Shown here: one piece after another, positions 34,707 through 44,168 of the stretch
Position numbering within the stretch: position 1 is the stretch's first letter
Layout: every line of letters starts with the position of its first letter
Source of the DNA: Streptomyces sp. AP-93
GTDB lineage: Bacteria; Actinomycetota; Actinomycetes; Streptomycetales; Streptomycetaceae
Assembly: GCF_022808175.1 (NCBI RefSeq)
Contig: NZ_JALGBX010000016.1
Location: 1-64,000, forward strand
Direction: 5' to 3'
DNA length: 64,000 bases
Translations under genes and position numbers: made by a program
The notes under the pieces: model-generated
The model's database searches: none
What the model was told of the DNA's origin: nothing
Seen by the model: only the letters and a program-made list of their open reading frames with translations

Positions 34707-34862
34707 ATGAACACCACCACCCGCCCGCGGCCGGCTACGGACCGACCGGGCGCCGGGCGTTTCCGGGTCTGGCTGCGGGTCGGTGAGACGCGTATCCGGG
34801 CGGACAAAGTCACCACCATCACTCCCTGCATCGACCAGCTCCTCGGCCCAGTTCTCGTATAG
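34707..34862 (+). CDS. Short ORF beside the IS, doubtful
   Basis: A 51-codon frame reading MNTTTRPRPATDRPGAGRF then RVWLRVGETRIRADKVTTIT. It has a plausible composition but no known family, and no good ribosome binding site. It may be the start of a gene whose remainder was lost when the IS inserted. Confidence 0.25.
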   Translation: MNTTTRPRPATDRPGAGRFRVWLRVGETRIRADKVTTITPCIDQLLGPVLV

Positions 34863-34895
34863 CTAATCCGCCAGGTGGCGAGTAACGCTGAGTAA

Positions 34896-35061
34896 CTACA
34901 TGGGGCTGCGGTCGCGCTGCAGAAGGGCGGCGAAGTCGCCTCGCGCGGTCTGGACGGCTTCCCGGTAGGCGGGGTCCGCCGCGGGCCACGATCTCTTCTC
35001 GTTCGGCATCGTCGAGGGTTGTGTCGTTGAGCGCGGCCAGGACCTGCCGCCACGGTGTCAC
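34896..35061 (-). pseudogene. Small frameshifted gene, unknown family
   Basis: The minus strand starts at a GTG and reads TPWRQVLAALNDTTLDDAER then EEIVAR in one frame. From about 34985 a second frame continues AADPAYREAVQTARGDFAAL and ends at TAG (34896-34898). Joined by a one-base correction, they give a helical protein of about 54 residues. I do not know its role. Confidence 0.4.
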
Positions 35062-35143
35062 CGCTCGCTGACACGGTCAGTCTCTGAGGTCGTGCCGGCG
35101 AGGAGCCGGCACGGTGTCGTGCCGGGTTGAAGTCCTCGTTGTC

Positions 35144-36640
35144 TCAGTGGGGAGCGCGCTGTGCGGGCCGGAGGCACGCGGCGGCAGCGGCGGCTGCGTG
35201 TTCGATGAGGTCTGCCGCGGCGGCGGTGATCTCGCCCCGGCCGTTCATTGGGCGCTGTGTGGTGTCGTCGATGCCGTCCACCCGGTCGGCTGTTCCGCGC
35301 AGTTTTCCCGCGATGACGCGTAGTTCACCGGGGGTGAAGGGCAGGTGGGGGGCGTCGTACGGGAAGTGCGCGTGGACGAGTCCGCGTAGCCGGCCGGCCG
35401 CGGTCGAGGTGGCGTCCAGCTCGGTGAGGACGTCTCGGGAGGGGTGTGGCTGTATGGCCAGCCGGCCTCGGGACGCGGTCAGTTCGGCTTCGGCGGCTTC
35501 GACGGCCTGGATCGTGTGGAGTCGCTCCGTCGGGGGGTGGCCGATGGCGGAGGCCACCCGGTCCAGCCAGCGGGCCTGCGTGCTCAGCAGCAGTGCGAGC
35601 CGGCCAGGGACGTCGGTTTCCTCGTTGTGCGGCCACAGGATGAGGGTGGCCGCGACTGCGAGTGCTGCCCCGAGGGCGTTGTTGCCGACGCGTTCGGCGG
35701 CGTCGATCCAGCTGGGATGCGATCCGAAGGTGAGGAGGAGCAGGGTCGCGGGGGCCCAGAAGATGGGCCAGAGCCCGTAGTTGACCTGCCGCAGGGGCCG
35801 GGCGATCCCGGCCAGGACCGCGGTGATCACGGCGAGCGGAACCGGCGGGATCGCCCCGGACATCGCGAGCAGGGCCGCGCCGATGGCCGAGCCCAGGATC
35901 GTGCCCCCCATGCGCTTGACGACGCGCCGGGCCGTCTGGCCCCAGCTGGGCCGCATCGTGGTGACGATGCCGATCAGTGCCCAGGTGCCGTGTGGCAGGT
36001 CGGCCGCGGTCACGGCGACGAAGGTGAGGATGAAGCAGACGGCAAGGCGCACCGCGTACCTGAACGGGGGCGTGCGCCCGGAGATGGCCGAGCGAAGGGC
36101 GGTCCAGGACTGCCGTACGGACAAGGGTGCGGGGCGCGGTCCGTCGGGGGGCGGGCCGCTGATGAAGGGGAGCAGGGCGAGCAGGGAGCCCCATACGGTG
36201 CCGAGGGCGAACAGCGCGATGTGCTCGGCGCCGTCGATCCGTCCGGCGGGCTCCGCCGTAATCACCAACGTGACCAGTGCGGAGGCGCCGATCGCCCGCA
36301 CGGGCACCAGCAAGGCGACCACGGCGATGGCGAGCGTGGTGGCCGTCAGCTGGCCGGCCACCAGGATGCCCAGGGCAGCGGCTGCCGTGATCATCAGGCT
36401 GCGCTGGGCCAGCGCGGCCATACGCTCGGTGGTCGAGCCGGACGGGAGGGCCAGCCCCAGCAGGACCGAGGACAGTGCGACCGTCGTGCCGTGCTCCACA
36501 CGATCGGTGGCGATTCCGATGAGCATCGGCACGAGCATGCCGGCCATCGTGACCAGGGCCAGCTGCCAGGAGTAGCGGCCGTTTTCCTCCCGGGCCAGGA
36601 AGAGGTCCGTGAGGCCGCCGGCGAAGTCGCGTGCGGACAT
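35144..36640 (-). CDS. FUSC-family membrane transporter
   Basis: A 498-residue protein with two blocks of hydrophobic helices (residues 28-165 and 205-330). The second has the family signature TWALIGIVTTMRPSWGQTAR followed by RRVVKRMGGTILGSAIGAAL. The C-terminal cytoplasmic part is helical (LLLSTQARWLDRVASAIGHP). FUSC proteins (fusaric-acid resistance / aromatic acid exporters) export aromatic acids and other toxic organics. It begins one base after the stop of the isochorismatase-fold gene, so the two form an operon. Confidence 0.85.
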   Translation of the reverse strand: MSARDFAGGLTDLFLAREENGRYSWQLALVTMAGMLVPMLIGIATDRVEHGTTVALSSVLLGLALPSGSTTERMAALAQRSLMITAAAALGILVAGQLTATTLAIAVVALLVPVRAIGASALVTLVITAEPAGRIDGAEHIALFALGTVWGSLLALLPFISGPPPDGPRPAPLSVRQSWTALRSAISGRTPPFRYAVRLAVCFILTFVAVTAADLPHGTWALIGIVTTMRPSWGQTARRVVKRMGGTILGSAIGAALLAMSGAIPPVPLAVITAVLAGIARPLRQVNYGLWPIFWAPATLLLLTFGSHPSWIDAAERVGNNALGAALAVAATLILWPHNEETDVPGRLALLLSTQARWLDRVASAIGHPPTERLHTIQAVEAAEAELTASRGRLAIQPHPSRDVLTELDATSTAAGRLRGLVHAHFPYDAPHLPFTPGELRVIAGKLRGTADRVDGIDDTTQRPMNGRGEITAAAADLIEHAAAAAAACLRPAQRAPH

Positions 36641-36641
36641 G

Positions 36642-37214
36642 TCAGCCGGCGAGGAGTTCGATCACCCGGTCCGTGGTGTCGACCTCGCAGAGCCTTGGGA
36701 AGATGCTCTTGAAGCTGTTCGCGTGGGCCTCAGCATTGGTGTCGGTGGTGGCGTCCTCGACGATCGTCAGGTGGTAGCCGAGCTCGTAGGCGGAGCGGGC
36801 GGTGGACTCCACGCCGATGCTGGTGGCGATGCCCGCCAGGACGATCTGTGTGACACCCCTGCGGCGCAGCTGGAGGTCCAGCTCGGTGCCGGTGAAGGCG
36901 CCCCAGTGCCGCTTGGTGATCACGATGTCGCCGTCCTGCACGCCGAGTTCGGAGGGGAACTCGGAGAACGCCGCGGGCGGCGCCGACTCCAGCCGCCCCG
37001 CGTCGGACCGGCCTGCCGGCAGATCGCCGCCGTCGGCCGACCAGCCGACCCGGACGAAGACGACAGGCAGCTCCCTGGCCCGGAAGGCCCGGGTGAGGCG
37101 GGTGCCCTGCTTGAGGATCTCGGCCGCGGGGGTCAGCGTCGGCATGGCGAGGATGCCGTTCTGCAGGTCGATCAGGACCAGCGCCGTGCGCGGATCCAGA
37201 GAGCTGGCGGGCAT
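36642..37214 (-). CDS. Isochorismatase-fold protein lacking the catalytic cysteine
   Basis: A 190-residue protein. The catalytic Asp is in TALVLIDLQNGI and Lys in VITKRHWGAFTGTELDLQLR. The region that normally holds the nucleophile (TDxCVxxTA) reads LAGIATSIGVESTARSAYEL, with Ser/Gly in place of Cys. It is followed by the usual YHLTIVEDATTD. Hydrolase chemistry by the thioester route is therefore not expected, and it may bind an aromatic or N-heterocyclic ligand or use different chemistry. It is translated upstream of the FUSC exporter, suggesting a shared aromatic substrate. Confidence 0.8.
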   Translation of the reverse strand: MPASSLDPRTALVLIDLQNGILAMPTLTPAAEILKQGTRLTRAFRARELPVVFVRVGWSADGGDLPAGRSDAGRLESAPPAAFSEFPSELGVQDGDIVITKRHWGAFTGTELDLQLRRRGVTQIVLAGIATSIGVESTARSAYELGYHLTIVEDATTDTNAEAHANSFKSIFPRLCEVDTTDRVIELLAG

Positions 37215-37761
37215 GGAGTTCTCCTGGTCTGCGATGGGTCGTCAGTGCGGCCGCCCTGGACGTGGACGGGCACTGCGGCGCCATGCGCAGGCCGGCCGAC
37301 TGCGTGGCCCCAGTGTGCGTCACCCACCGAATGAACAGCAGCACGCTCAGCATGCGCGGCGCGGCGGGAGCCGGAAGCTCACCGCCGCGGGCGTGCATGA
37401 CAGCCGTGGCGCGACCAGCCTACGCCGGGTGAACGTCCGCCCTCGCCGCGCGAGGCAGAGCCACTCCGCTGCCGCCCGATCGGCGGCATCCGGTCGGGCC
37501 GAACTGGCCAGGCGGCCAGGGCGCGGGTAGGGCGGGCAAGTTGATCCTGCGACCACGAGGAGAAACCGTTCCAGGCAGGGGTGATGTTGCTCGCTCCGGC
37601 AGGATGCGTCCAAGATCATTCATGGCGTTCCGGTCCTACCTGCTGGTCTCATCACTACGCCGCGGCCGCCCGCGAGGCCCGGGGACGGATGACACTCACC
37701 AGGCTTGGCTGTCGGAAGTGGAGTCTGACGATATTGGGGCCAGTTCTACTAGCGTGGGGGC
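37215..37761. other. Non-coding interval
   Basis: About 550 bases between the divergent isochorismatase-fold and ECF41 genes. No protein family could be read in any frame. It must contain both promoters. Confidence 0.5.
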
Positions 37762-38655
37762 ATGGATGCGGCGCAGGAGTTTGAGGACCATCGATCGCGG
37801 CTTTTCTCGCTGGCGTACCGGATGCTCGGCTCGGCGGCCGAGGCCGAGGACGCCGTGCAGGACGCGTACCTGCGCTGGCACGGGGTCGAGCCCGGTCAAG
37901 TGGTCGCGCCGGGGCCGTGGCTCGCCAAGGTGGTCACCAACCTGTGCCTGAACCGGCTCACCTCCGCCCGAGTGCAGCGCGAGGAGTACTTCGGGCCCTG
38001 GATCCCCGAGCCGGTGGGGACCGGCGCCGGGGCGCTGGGGCCGATGGAGACGGCGGAGCAGCGGGACTCGGTGTCGTTCGCCGTGCTGACGATGATGGAG
38101 CGGCTGTCGGCCCCCGAGCGGGCCTGCGTGGTGCTGCGCGACGCCTTCGACTACAGCCACCGGGACATCGCGGGCGTACTCGACTGCTCGGAGGCGAATG
38201 CGCGCCAGCTCTACCGCCGGGCCAAGCAGCACCTGGCCGACGGCCGGCCGCGGTTCACCACCTCGCGGGAGCAGGACGACGAGCTGCTCGCCCGGTTCCT
38301 GGCCGCCGCGTCCGAGGGCGCGATGGACGGGCTGGAACAGCTCCTCTCCGAGCAGGTCGTCGTCTGGTCGGACGGCGGCGGCAGGGCGAGCGCGGCGAGC
38401 CGGCCGGTGGCCGGGCGGGACAAGGCGGCCCGCTTCCTCCTCGGTCTCTTCTCCCGGTGGGTCAACGGCGTGGAGATCGGGTTCGCCGAGGCGAACGGCG
38501 TTCCGGCGGTGGTCAGCTGGGCGGACGGCCAGCTGACCGCGTTCGGGGCGCTGGAGCTCGGCGAGGGCGGGATCACCGGCGTCAGGCTCGTCCTGAACCC
38601 GGACAAACTCGCCTTCCTCGCAACTCAGCTCCGAGAGCTGTCACAGAACGGCTGA
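37762..38655 (+). CDS. ECF41-group sigma factor (SigJ-like)
   Basis: A 297-residue protein. Sigma region 2 is FEDHRSRLFSLAYRMLGSAA-EAEDAVQDAYLRW and region 4 is LSAPERACVVLRDAFDYSHR followed by DIAGVLDCSEANARQLYRRA. A SnoaL-like C-terminal domain of about 110 residues follows, with the ECF41 hallmarks VVWSDGGGR and a terminal NPDKLAFL. In ECF41 factors this domain replaces an anti-sigma factor and tunes activity. The usual target is a neighbouring oxidoreductase, decarboxylase or epimerase; the gene next door is a truncated one. Confidence 0.92.
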   Translation: MDAAQEFEDHRSRLFSLAYRMLGSAAEAEDAVQDAYLRWHGVEPGQVVAPGPWLAKVVTNLCLNRLTSARVQREEYFGPWIPEPVGTGAGALGPMETAEQRDSVSFAVLTMMERLSAPERACVVLRDAFDYSHRDIAGVLDCSEANARQLYRRAKQHLADGRPRFTTSREQDDELLARFLAAASEGAMDGLEQLLSEQVVVWSDGGGRASAASRPVAGRDKAARFLLGLFSRWVNGVEIGFAEANGVPAVVSWADGQLTAFGALELGEGGITGVRLVLNPDKLAFLATQLRELSQNG

Positions 38656-38714
38656 CCCGTCGGTTCTTCATCGGTGACGGCGCGATCCACGAGGGATTCG
38701 GAAGGCTGGGACTG

Positions 38715-39194
38715 ATGGAGAACGACACGATCATGGTGACCGGAGCGACGGGCACGCTCGGCCGCGAGGTGCTGGAACGGGTCCGCCGCACCGGCCTCCC
38801 GGTCCGCGCGCTCACGCGCCGCACCGCGCTGCCCGACGACGCCGGCGTGGACTGGTACACCGGCGACCTGACCACCGGCACCGGGCTCGACGAGGCACTC
38901 GCGGGCGTCGTCACGGTCATCCACTGCGCGAGCGACATCCGGCACTTCAAGAACGACGTCCCGGGCTTCCGACACCTGCTGGAAGCCGGGAAGCGGGCCG
39001 GCGTCGAGCACGTCGTCCATACGAACCTGCCCCACCGCCCCGGACACCCCGGCGCCCGCCTCGTCCACGTCATCGGATGCCAGCCCGGCGGCGCCCCTAT
39101 CAATCTCGACCAGGCCCTCGACGCACTTCAGCAACCCCGCACCGTCCCCTGCCTCCAATGCAAGACCGCCACCTCACTACCATCGGCCGGCTGA
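38715..39194 (+). pseudogene. Truncated NmrA/SDR-type NAD(P)-binding protein
   Basis: The first 110 residues are a good Rossmann start: TIMVTGATGTLGREVLERV, GVDWYTGDLTTGTGLDEALA, GVVTVIHCASDIRHF and LLEAGKRAGVEHVVH. Beyond that the sequence (TNLPHRPGHPGARLVHVIGC) no longer fits the family, and the protein ends at 159 residues where 250-290 are normal. It is the expected partner-type gene of the ECF41 factor but is most likely inactive. Confidence 0.7.
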
Positions 39195-39357
39195 ACCACC
39201 AGTGCCACCACACCGAAGGGAACTCCCCTGACTCCCCCGACCACTGCGAAGTCGGCCGAGCTGGCCGCATGAGCCGGTCACTACGCGGCTGAGGTTCCCC
39301 GGGATGCGGAGCGTGGTGACAGCGGGTCAGATGGGTTTCATGAGGGGAAGTCTGGCT

Positions 39358-39465
39358 ATGGCTGCACCGAGAAAGTACCCGCTGGAGTTGCGTGAGCGTG
39401 CGGTGCGGATGTGCCGCAGCACCGGCCCGAGGTCGCGGATCAGGAAGCTGGGGGCCGATCCCTGA
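39358..39465 (+). pseudogene. IS3-family OrfA fragment
   Basis: A 35-codon frame reading MAAPRKYPLELRERAVRMCR, the typical N terminus of IS3-family OrfA, then diverging and ending at a TGA. No OrfB or inverted repeat was found. It directly abuts the broken glycosyltransferase, which suggests the element caused the damage and then decayed. Confidence 0.6.
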
Positions 39466-39474
39466 GGGGAGTTT

Positions 39475-40198
39475 GCCGTCCTGGCCGGTCAGCGGCCCCT
39501 ACCTGGGCCCCTACTGTGCCCCACCCTGGCCGTCGTGGCCGAGCTGGTCTCCCGTGGACACCGCGTCAGTTATGCGATCACCGAGGATTTCGCACCCCTT
39601 CCGAACCACGACAGCTGACGCAGTACCGGCCCTCGGCAACCGCTCGTACCAGGGAAGCTGGAAGGCCCCGCAGGACGGGCGCCCGGTCCTCTTCGTGTCG
39701 CTCGGCACCCAGTTCACCCGGCGACCTGAGTTCTATCGGGCGTGCATCGAGGCGTTCGCGGACACGGACATGCACGTCGTCATGACCGTCGGGCACAGCG
39801 TCGATCCCACCGGCCTCGGTCCCGTACCGGACACGATCGAGATCCACTCCAGCGTGCCCCAGCTCGACGTGCTCGCCCACGCGGCGGCCTTCGTCACCCA
39901 CGGCGGGATGGGCAGCGCTATGGAAGCACTGGCCCACGGGGTCCCCCTCGTCGTCGTCCCGCAAATGGCGGAACAGCAGGCCAACGCCCGCCAGATCGAA
40001 CACCTCTCGCTCGGCCTGCACCTGCCACGTGAGCAGGCCACTCCCCAGGCGCTGCGCGACGCGGTCCGGCGTGTCACCACCGACCCGGACATCGCCCGCG
40101 GCGTCGTCGAGTTCCGTCAGGCGATCCACGATGCCGGCGGAGCGATCGCCGCGGCCGATGCCGTCGAGCGGGCCCTGGCGCTCGAAGCGACGCGCTGA
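39475..40198 (+). pseudogene. Macrolide-type glycosyltransferase with internal deletion
   Basis: Two pieces of one MGT/OleD-like GT1 gene in different frames. The N-terminal piece (from about 39520) reads PTLAVVAELVSRGHRVSYAI then TEDFAPL before a stop. The C-terminal piece (from about 39625) reads YQGSWKAPQDGRPVLFVSLG, IHSSVPQLDVLAHAAAFVTH, GGMGSAMEALAHGVPLVVVP and QMAEQQANARQ, the nucleotide-sugar-binding motif of macrolide-inactivating enzymes. About 150 central residues are gone. Confidence 0.8.
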
Positions 40199-40259
40199 GC
40201 GGTCCGGTCGGCGTCCGTCTTCTCCGAAGGCACATCACGAGCGATTCGATGGGGACGGC

Positions 40260-42705
40260 ATGGTTCTGCTGAGGATCGCCGTACGGAGCGTCCTCGCCCA
40301 CAAGGGACGGATGGCGTGCTCCCTGGCTGCCGTCGTGCTGTCCGTGGCGTTCGTCGTCGGTTCGCTCGTCTTCTCGCGCACCGCCACAACCACGTTCGAG
40401 GGTCTCTTCGCCACCAGCGCTTCCGACCTCTCTGTCAGGCGCGCGGGGAACGGCGGAGGGACAGCGAACGGGATCGCCCCCGGCTCCGTACCACCCCTTT
40501 CGGTGCGGACCGCCGCCCGCATCGCCGCGCTGCCCGGCGTGCGGACCGCGGTGGGAGACCTCACGGCCGACGACGTGGCCCTGGTGAACCCTGACACTCA
40601 ACTGCCGGTCGGACATCCGGATCGGCGACCGGCTGCGCGTCATCGCCCGGACGGGCTCCCACGACTTCACCGTCTGCGGAATCGCCCGTTTCACCACGGT
40701 CAGCCCCGGCACCGCCCTGGCCCTGCTCGAACCGGTCACCGCTCAGCGGACCTTGCTGGGCACCCCCGGGTTCACCTCGATCGAGATCCGTACCGACGGA
40801 ACCCGCGATGTTGATGTCACCAGTCTCAAGGAGGACATCGCACATGCCCTCGGCTCCGGCTACCGAGTGCTCACGGCGGCCGAGCAACGCCGGCAGGACA
40901 TCACCGAGCTCCACTCCATGCTCGGCTTCCTCAACTACGCCCTGCTGGGCTTCGCGGGCATTTCGCTCGTGGTCAGCGGCTTCCTGATCATCAACACCTT
41001 CTCCATGCTGGTCTCCCAGCGGACACGCGAATACGGCATGTTGCGCGCCGTCGGGGCCGGCAAGGGACAACTGTCCCGCGCGCTCGTTCTGGAAGCGGCA
41101 GCCCTGGGCATCCTGGGCTCGGCCCTGGGCCAGCCAGCCGGACTCGGTCTCGCCATGCTGCTGACCCGCCTCATGACCACCTTCGGCATGGACTTCACCA
41201 AGACGCCGCTCGTCTTCCCGGTGGCCGTCCCCCTCGCGTCGATCACCCTCGGTGTCGTCGTCACCATGCTCGCCGCATGGGCACCCGCACACCACGCCGG
41301 CAAGGTCTCACCGCTCGCGGCGATGCACGACCACGGAGTCTCCCCGGATCGGGGAGCGGGCAGGCTCCTGGCGCCCGTCGCCCTGGTGTCGGCCCTTCTC
41401 GGCACCGCGTGCCTGGTCACCGCCCCCTCCGTGACGGACACCACTGGCCAAGGTCTGGTACTGGCCGCCGGCGTTCTTCTCACGCTCACCGGAGTCGTCG
41501 CGGGCGGGCCGGTACTGGCCACGGGAGCCATGCGCGTCCTCGGAGCAGCACCGGCAGCCGTCTTCGGAGTAGCCGGCCGCCTCGCCCAGCGCAACGCCAT
41601 GAGAAGTCCTCGCCGTACCGGAGCCACGGCCGCCGCTCTGGTGATCGGCATGTCCGTGGTGACCTTCGCCGGCGTGGTCACCGCCTCGCTGATCCGCTCG
41701 GTCGACTCCCAGATCGACCGCTCGATCGGCGCCGACTACGCGGTGATGACCCGGCAGGACGTACTGCCGCCGCCCGCCGTCGCCGCCGTGCGCGCCGTCC
41801 CGGGCTTGCGGCACATCACCGTGGAGAAGGAAGTCGCGGCGGTCATCCGAACGCCGGACGGGCAGCGGACCAGCACCCCTGTCCGTGCCTGTTCGCCCTC
41901 GGTACTGCACGATCTGCGCCTGCCGATCACGGCGGGCACCGCGGAAGGCGCCTTCACAGGCGGAATCTCCGTGGACGCGGAGTTCGCCGAGGCTCACCAC
42001 CTCGAACTGGGCTCGCACCTGACCGTCACCTACGCCGGCGGCCAGACCCAGTCACTGCCGGTCGCCCTGATCACCACGGTCGGCAACGGGCTGTTCAACG
42101 GCGCGTTCTTCACGGGACTCCCGACCTACACGCGAGCCGTCCCGGAAGCCGAGCAGCCCGGCCCCCGCAGACTGTTCGCCCAGGCGTCGGCCGATGCCGA
42201 CGAGCGGAAGGTGATGGCACGCCTCAAACGCGCGGTCAGGCCCTACCCTCAATTGTCGGTCCAGGACCAGGCCGGCTACAAGAGGAGCGTCCGAGAACAG
42301 ATCGGCGCAGTCGTATACCTGGTGTACGCCCTCCTCGGCTTCGCCATCACCATCGCGGTGCTCGGCGTGGTCAACACCCTGTCGCTCTCGGTGGTCGAGC
42401 GCAGGCGCGAGATCGGCTTGCTCCGGGCCATCGGTCTCTCACGGCGACAACTTCGGCGGATGATCCGCCTCGAGGCCGTGGTGATCAGCTTGTTCGGCGC
42501 GCTGACGGGCACCGCTCTCGGCCTCGCCTGGGGGATCTGCACCTGCAAGGTACTGGCCGCCCAGGGCATGGACCGGATCGCCGTCCCCGTTGCCACCCTC
42601 ACCTCCACCCTGGCCGCCTCCCTCCTGATCGGCCTCCTTGCCGCACTCGTCCCGGCCTACCGAACGGGGCGGATGAACGTCCTCAGTGCGGTGGGTGCGG
42701 ACTGA
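40260..42705 (+). pseudogene. FtsX-like ABC transporter permease, frameshifted with internal loss
   Basis: The N terminus (VLLRIAVRSVLAHKGRMACS and a first helix, LAAVVLSVAFVVGSLVF) is in one frame as far as about 40605. From there IRIGDRLRVIARTGSHDFTV continues in another frame, and about 50 residues of the usual extracytoplasmic domain are missing at the junction. The remaining 650 codons are intact, with two FtsX domains (FLNYALLGFAGISLVVSGFL; YALLGFAITIAVLGVVNTLS, then RRREIGLLRAIGLSRRQLRR). The partner ATPase gene is absent. Probably non-functional, though the 3' part is well preserved. Confidence 0.75.
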
Positions 42706-42945
42706 CCCCCGGATTGCGGCACGTCGCACCGCCGCTCTCCTGGGTTGCGCTTCCAGGCAAGCAACACCTCAACTCCGCTGCGGTTCGCGGCGGGTACCGG
42801 CGGCCTTGGCCTCGATCAGCCCGCCCATCACCGGCGCCGACCCATCGAACCCCCTGGGCCCCACACCCGAGGCCGGCTCCCGCCCTGGGGTGGAACCCGA
42901 GCACGGGAAGCGGCAATCCACTGCTCGTGGGAGCAGACACGAGGG
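42706..42945. other. Non-coding interval
   Basis: 240 bases between the permease remnant and the LLM fragment. I see nothing recognisable in it. Confidence 0.4.
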
Positions 42946-43326
42946 TCAGTCGCGCAGCACCGGGATGACGTGCTGGCCATGGGCGTCGATCGTGGCTTCC
43001 CGGGCTTCGTGCATGTCGTAGACGGCGAACTGGTCGACGCCGAGGTCGCGCAGGGCGCGGAGCTTCTCGATGTGGGCCTCGGCGGGGCCGAGCAGGCAGA
43101 AGCGGTCGACGATCTCGTCGGGGACGAAGTCGGCGGAGGGGTTCCCGGTGCGGCCGTGGTGGCTGTAGTCATATCCCTGGCGGGACTTGACGTACTCGGT
43201 GAGCTCGTCCGGGACCATCGAGGAGTGCTCGCCGTAGCGGGAGACCAGGTCGGCGACGTGGTCGCCGACCATGCCGCCGAACCAGCGGCATTGGTCGCGG
43301 GCGTGGGCCAGGGTCAGCATTCTCAT
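42946..43326 (-). pseudogene. C-terminal fragment of an LLM-class F420-dependent oxidoreductase
   Basis: 126 codons reading HARDQCRWFGGMVGDHVADL, VSRYGEHSSMVPDELTEYVK and FVPDEIVDRFCLLGPAEAHI, ending LGVDQFAVYDMHEAREATID. This is the last third of an LLM family of about 330 residues (TIGR03842-like). The flavin-binding N-terminal part is missing upstream. Confidence 0.65.
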
Positions 43327-43445
43327 CGCCCCACATGCTCATCGCGAGTGACAACCTCATGCTCATCTTGAACGGCAAGCAACAGTACAGCGCATGCGGC
43401 GGCCCAGCTCCGGTGTCCTTCGAGTTCCCTGCTGGAGCGTGCCGA

Positions 43446-43769
43446 TCAGGCCCAGAAGGCGTCGGTGACGGTGATTTGCGGTTCGGCGTGGCGGCGGATG
43501 AATGTGAAGATGAGCCAGCCGCGGCCGCCGGCGAGATCCGCGATGTGCGGCCCGCCCGGGCTGGTGGAGGCAAGCGGGCGGACGGTGATCCAGTGGGGGA
43601 GGGAGGCGTCTGCGTCGACTCCGCGGTAGTACGGGTCGAGGGCGGTGACCAGCTCGGCACGGGCTGCGAGAATCAGCTTCTTCGCATCAGCGGGCATGTG
43701 CTCGAACTCCTGGTGGGCTTCGGCCGTCCAGTCCATCTGCCAGGGAGGGCGCGGGAGCTCATCGCTCAC
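43446..43769 (-). CDS. RelE/ParE-like toxin candidate
   Basis: A 107-residue protein. MDWTAEAHQEFEHMPADAKK followed by LILAARAELVTALDPY opens with two helices as in the RelE/ParE superfamily. The strands HIADLAGGRGWLIFTFIRR and PQITVTDAFWA match its C-terminal beta sheet. RelE members cleave mRNA at the ribosome, and ParE members poison gyrase; which applies is unclear. Its start overlaps the stop of the DUF6247 gene by 4 bases, in an operon headed by a Phd-type antitoxin. Confidence 0.75.
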   Translation of the reverse strand: MSDELPRPPWQMDWTAEAHQEFEHMPADAKKLILAARAELVTALDPYYRGVDADASLPHWITVRPLASTSPGGPHIADLAGGRGWLIFTFIRRHAEPQITVTDAFWA

Positions 43770-44134
43770 CGGCCGGGCTCCGCGGAGGCTGCCTGGCGAC
43801 GCAGTCGGCTGTACTCGGCCAGAAGGGCTGCGGACTCCTGCGGGTCTTCACACTTCGCTGCGCGCTGTTCGAGGTCGAGGAGGTGAGCATCCAGGCCGGG
43901 ATCGCGGGCGATGGCGTACTGCGTCCACCACAGGCGCATGAAGGCCGGGACGGGGGTGAGGTTGAAGGTGTCGCCGATCGCGCGCCGCCAGTGAGCCTCG
44001 AAGTCCGGCAGAAGGTGCGGGGCATGCTCCTGGATGGCCAGACGCAGGGCCTGGGGGGTGCGGTCGGGCATCGGCGGCACTGGGCGGGGCCGGTTACCGC
44101 CGGGGCCGTCGAAGTGGATGGGCTGCGCTGTCAT
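43766..44134 (-). CDS. DUF6247-family protein
   Basis: A 122-residue protein from the internal ATG at 44134 (TAQPIHFDGPGGNRPRP); an upstream ATG at 44182 would overlap the antitoxin gene. The core reads TPQALRLAIQEHAPHLLPDF, EAHWRRAIGDTFNLTPVPAF and MRLWWTQYAIARDP. DUF6247 proteins are common in Streptomyces between an antitoxin and a RelE-like gene, as here, and their role is unknown. It is mostly helical and overlaps the toxin gene. Confidence 0.75.
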   Translation of the reverse strand: MTAQPIHFDGPGGNRPRPVPPMPDRTPQALRLAIQEHAPHLLPDFEAHWRRAIGDTFNLTPVPAFMRLWWTQYAIARDPGLDAHLLDLEQRAAKCEDPQESAALLAEYSRLRRQAASAEPGR

Positions 44135-44168
44135 GACGAGGGGACTCCTGGTCTGGGGCTGGCCCGTT

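Noticed and set aside
38639..38661. TGTCACA followed by CGTC, as in ECF41 promoters, upstream of the truncated SDR gene; a similar TGTCGGA...CGAT at 37710-37732
   Set aside because: The spacer is 12 bases in both cases, shorter than the roughly 15-17 expected for ECF promoters, so I do not call them promoters. The exact TGTCACA may still merit a test.
39194..39357. Possible left end of an IS3 element
   Set aside because: No inverted repeat partner or OrfB was found, so only the OrfA fragment is annotated.
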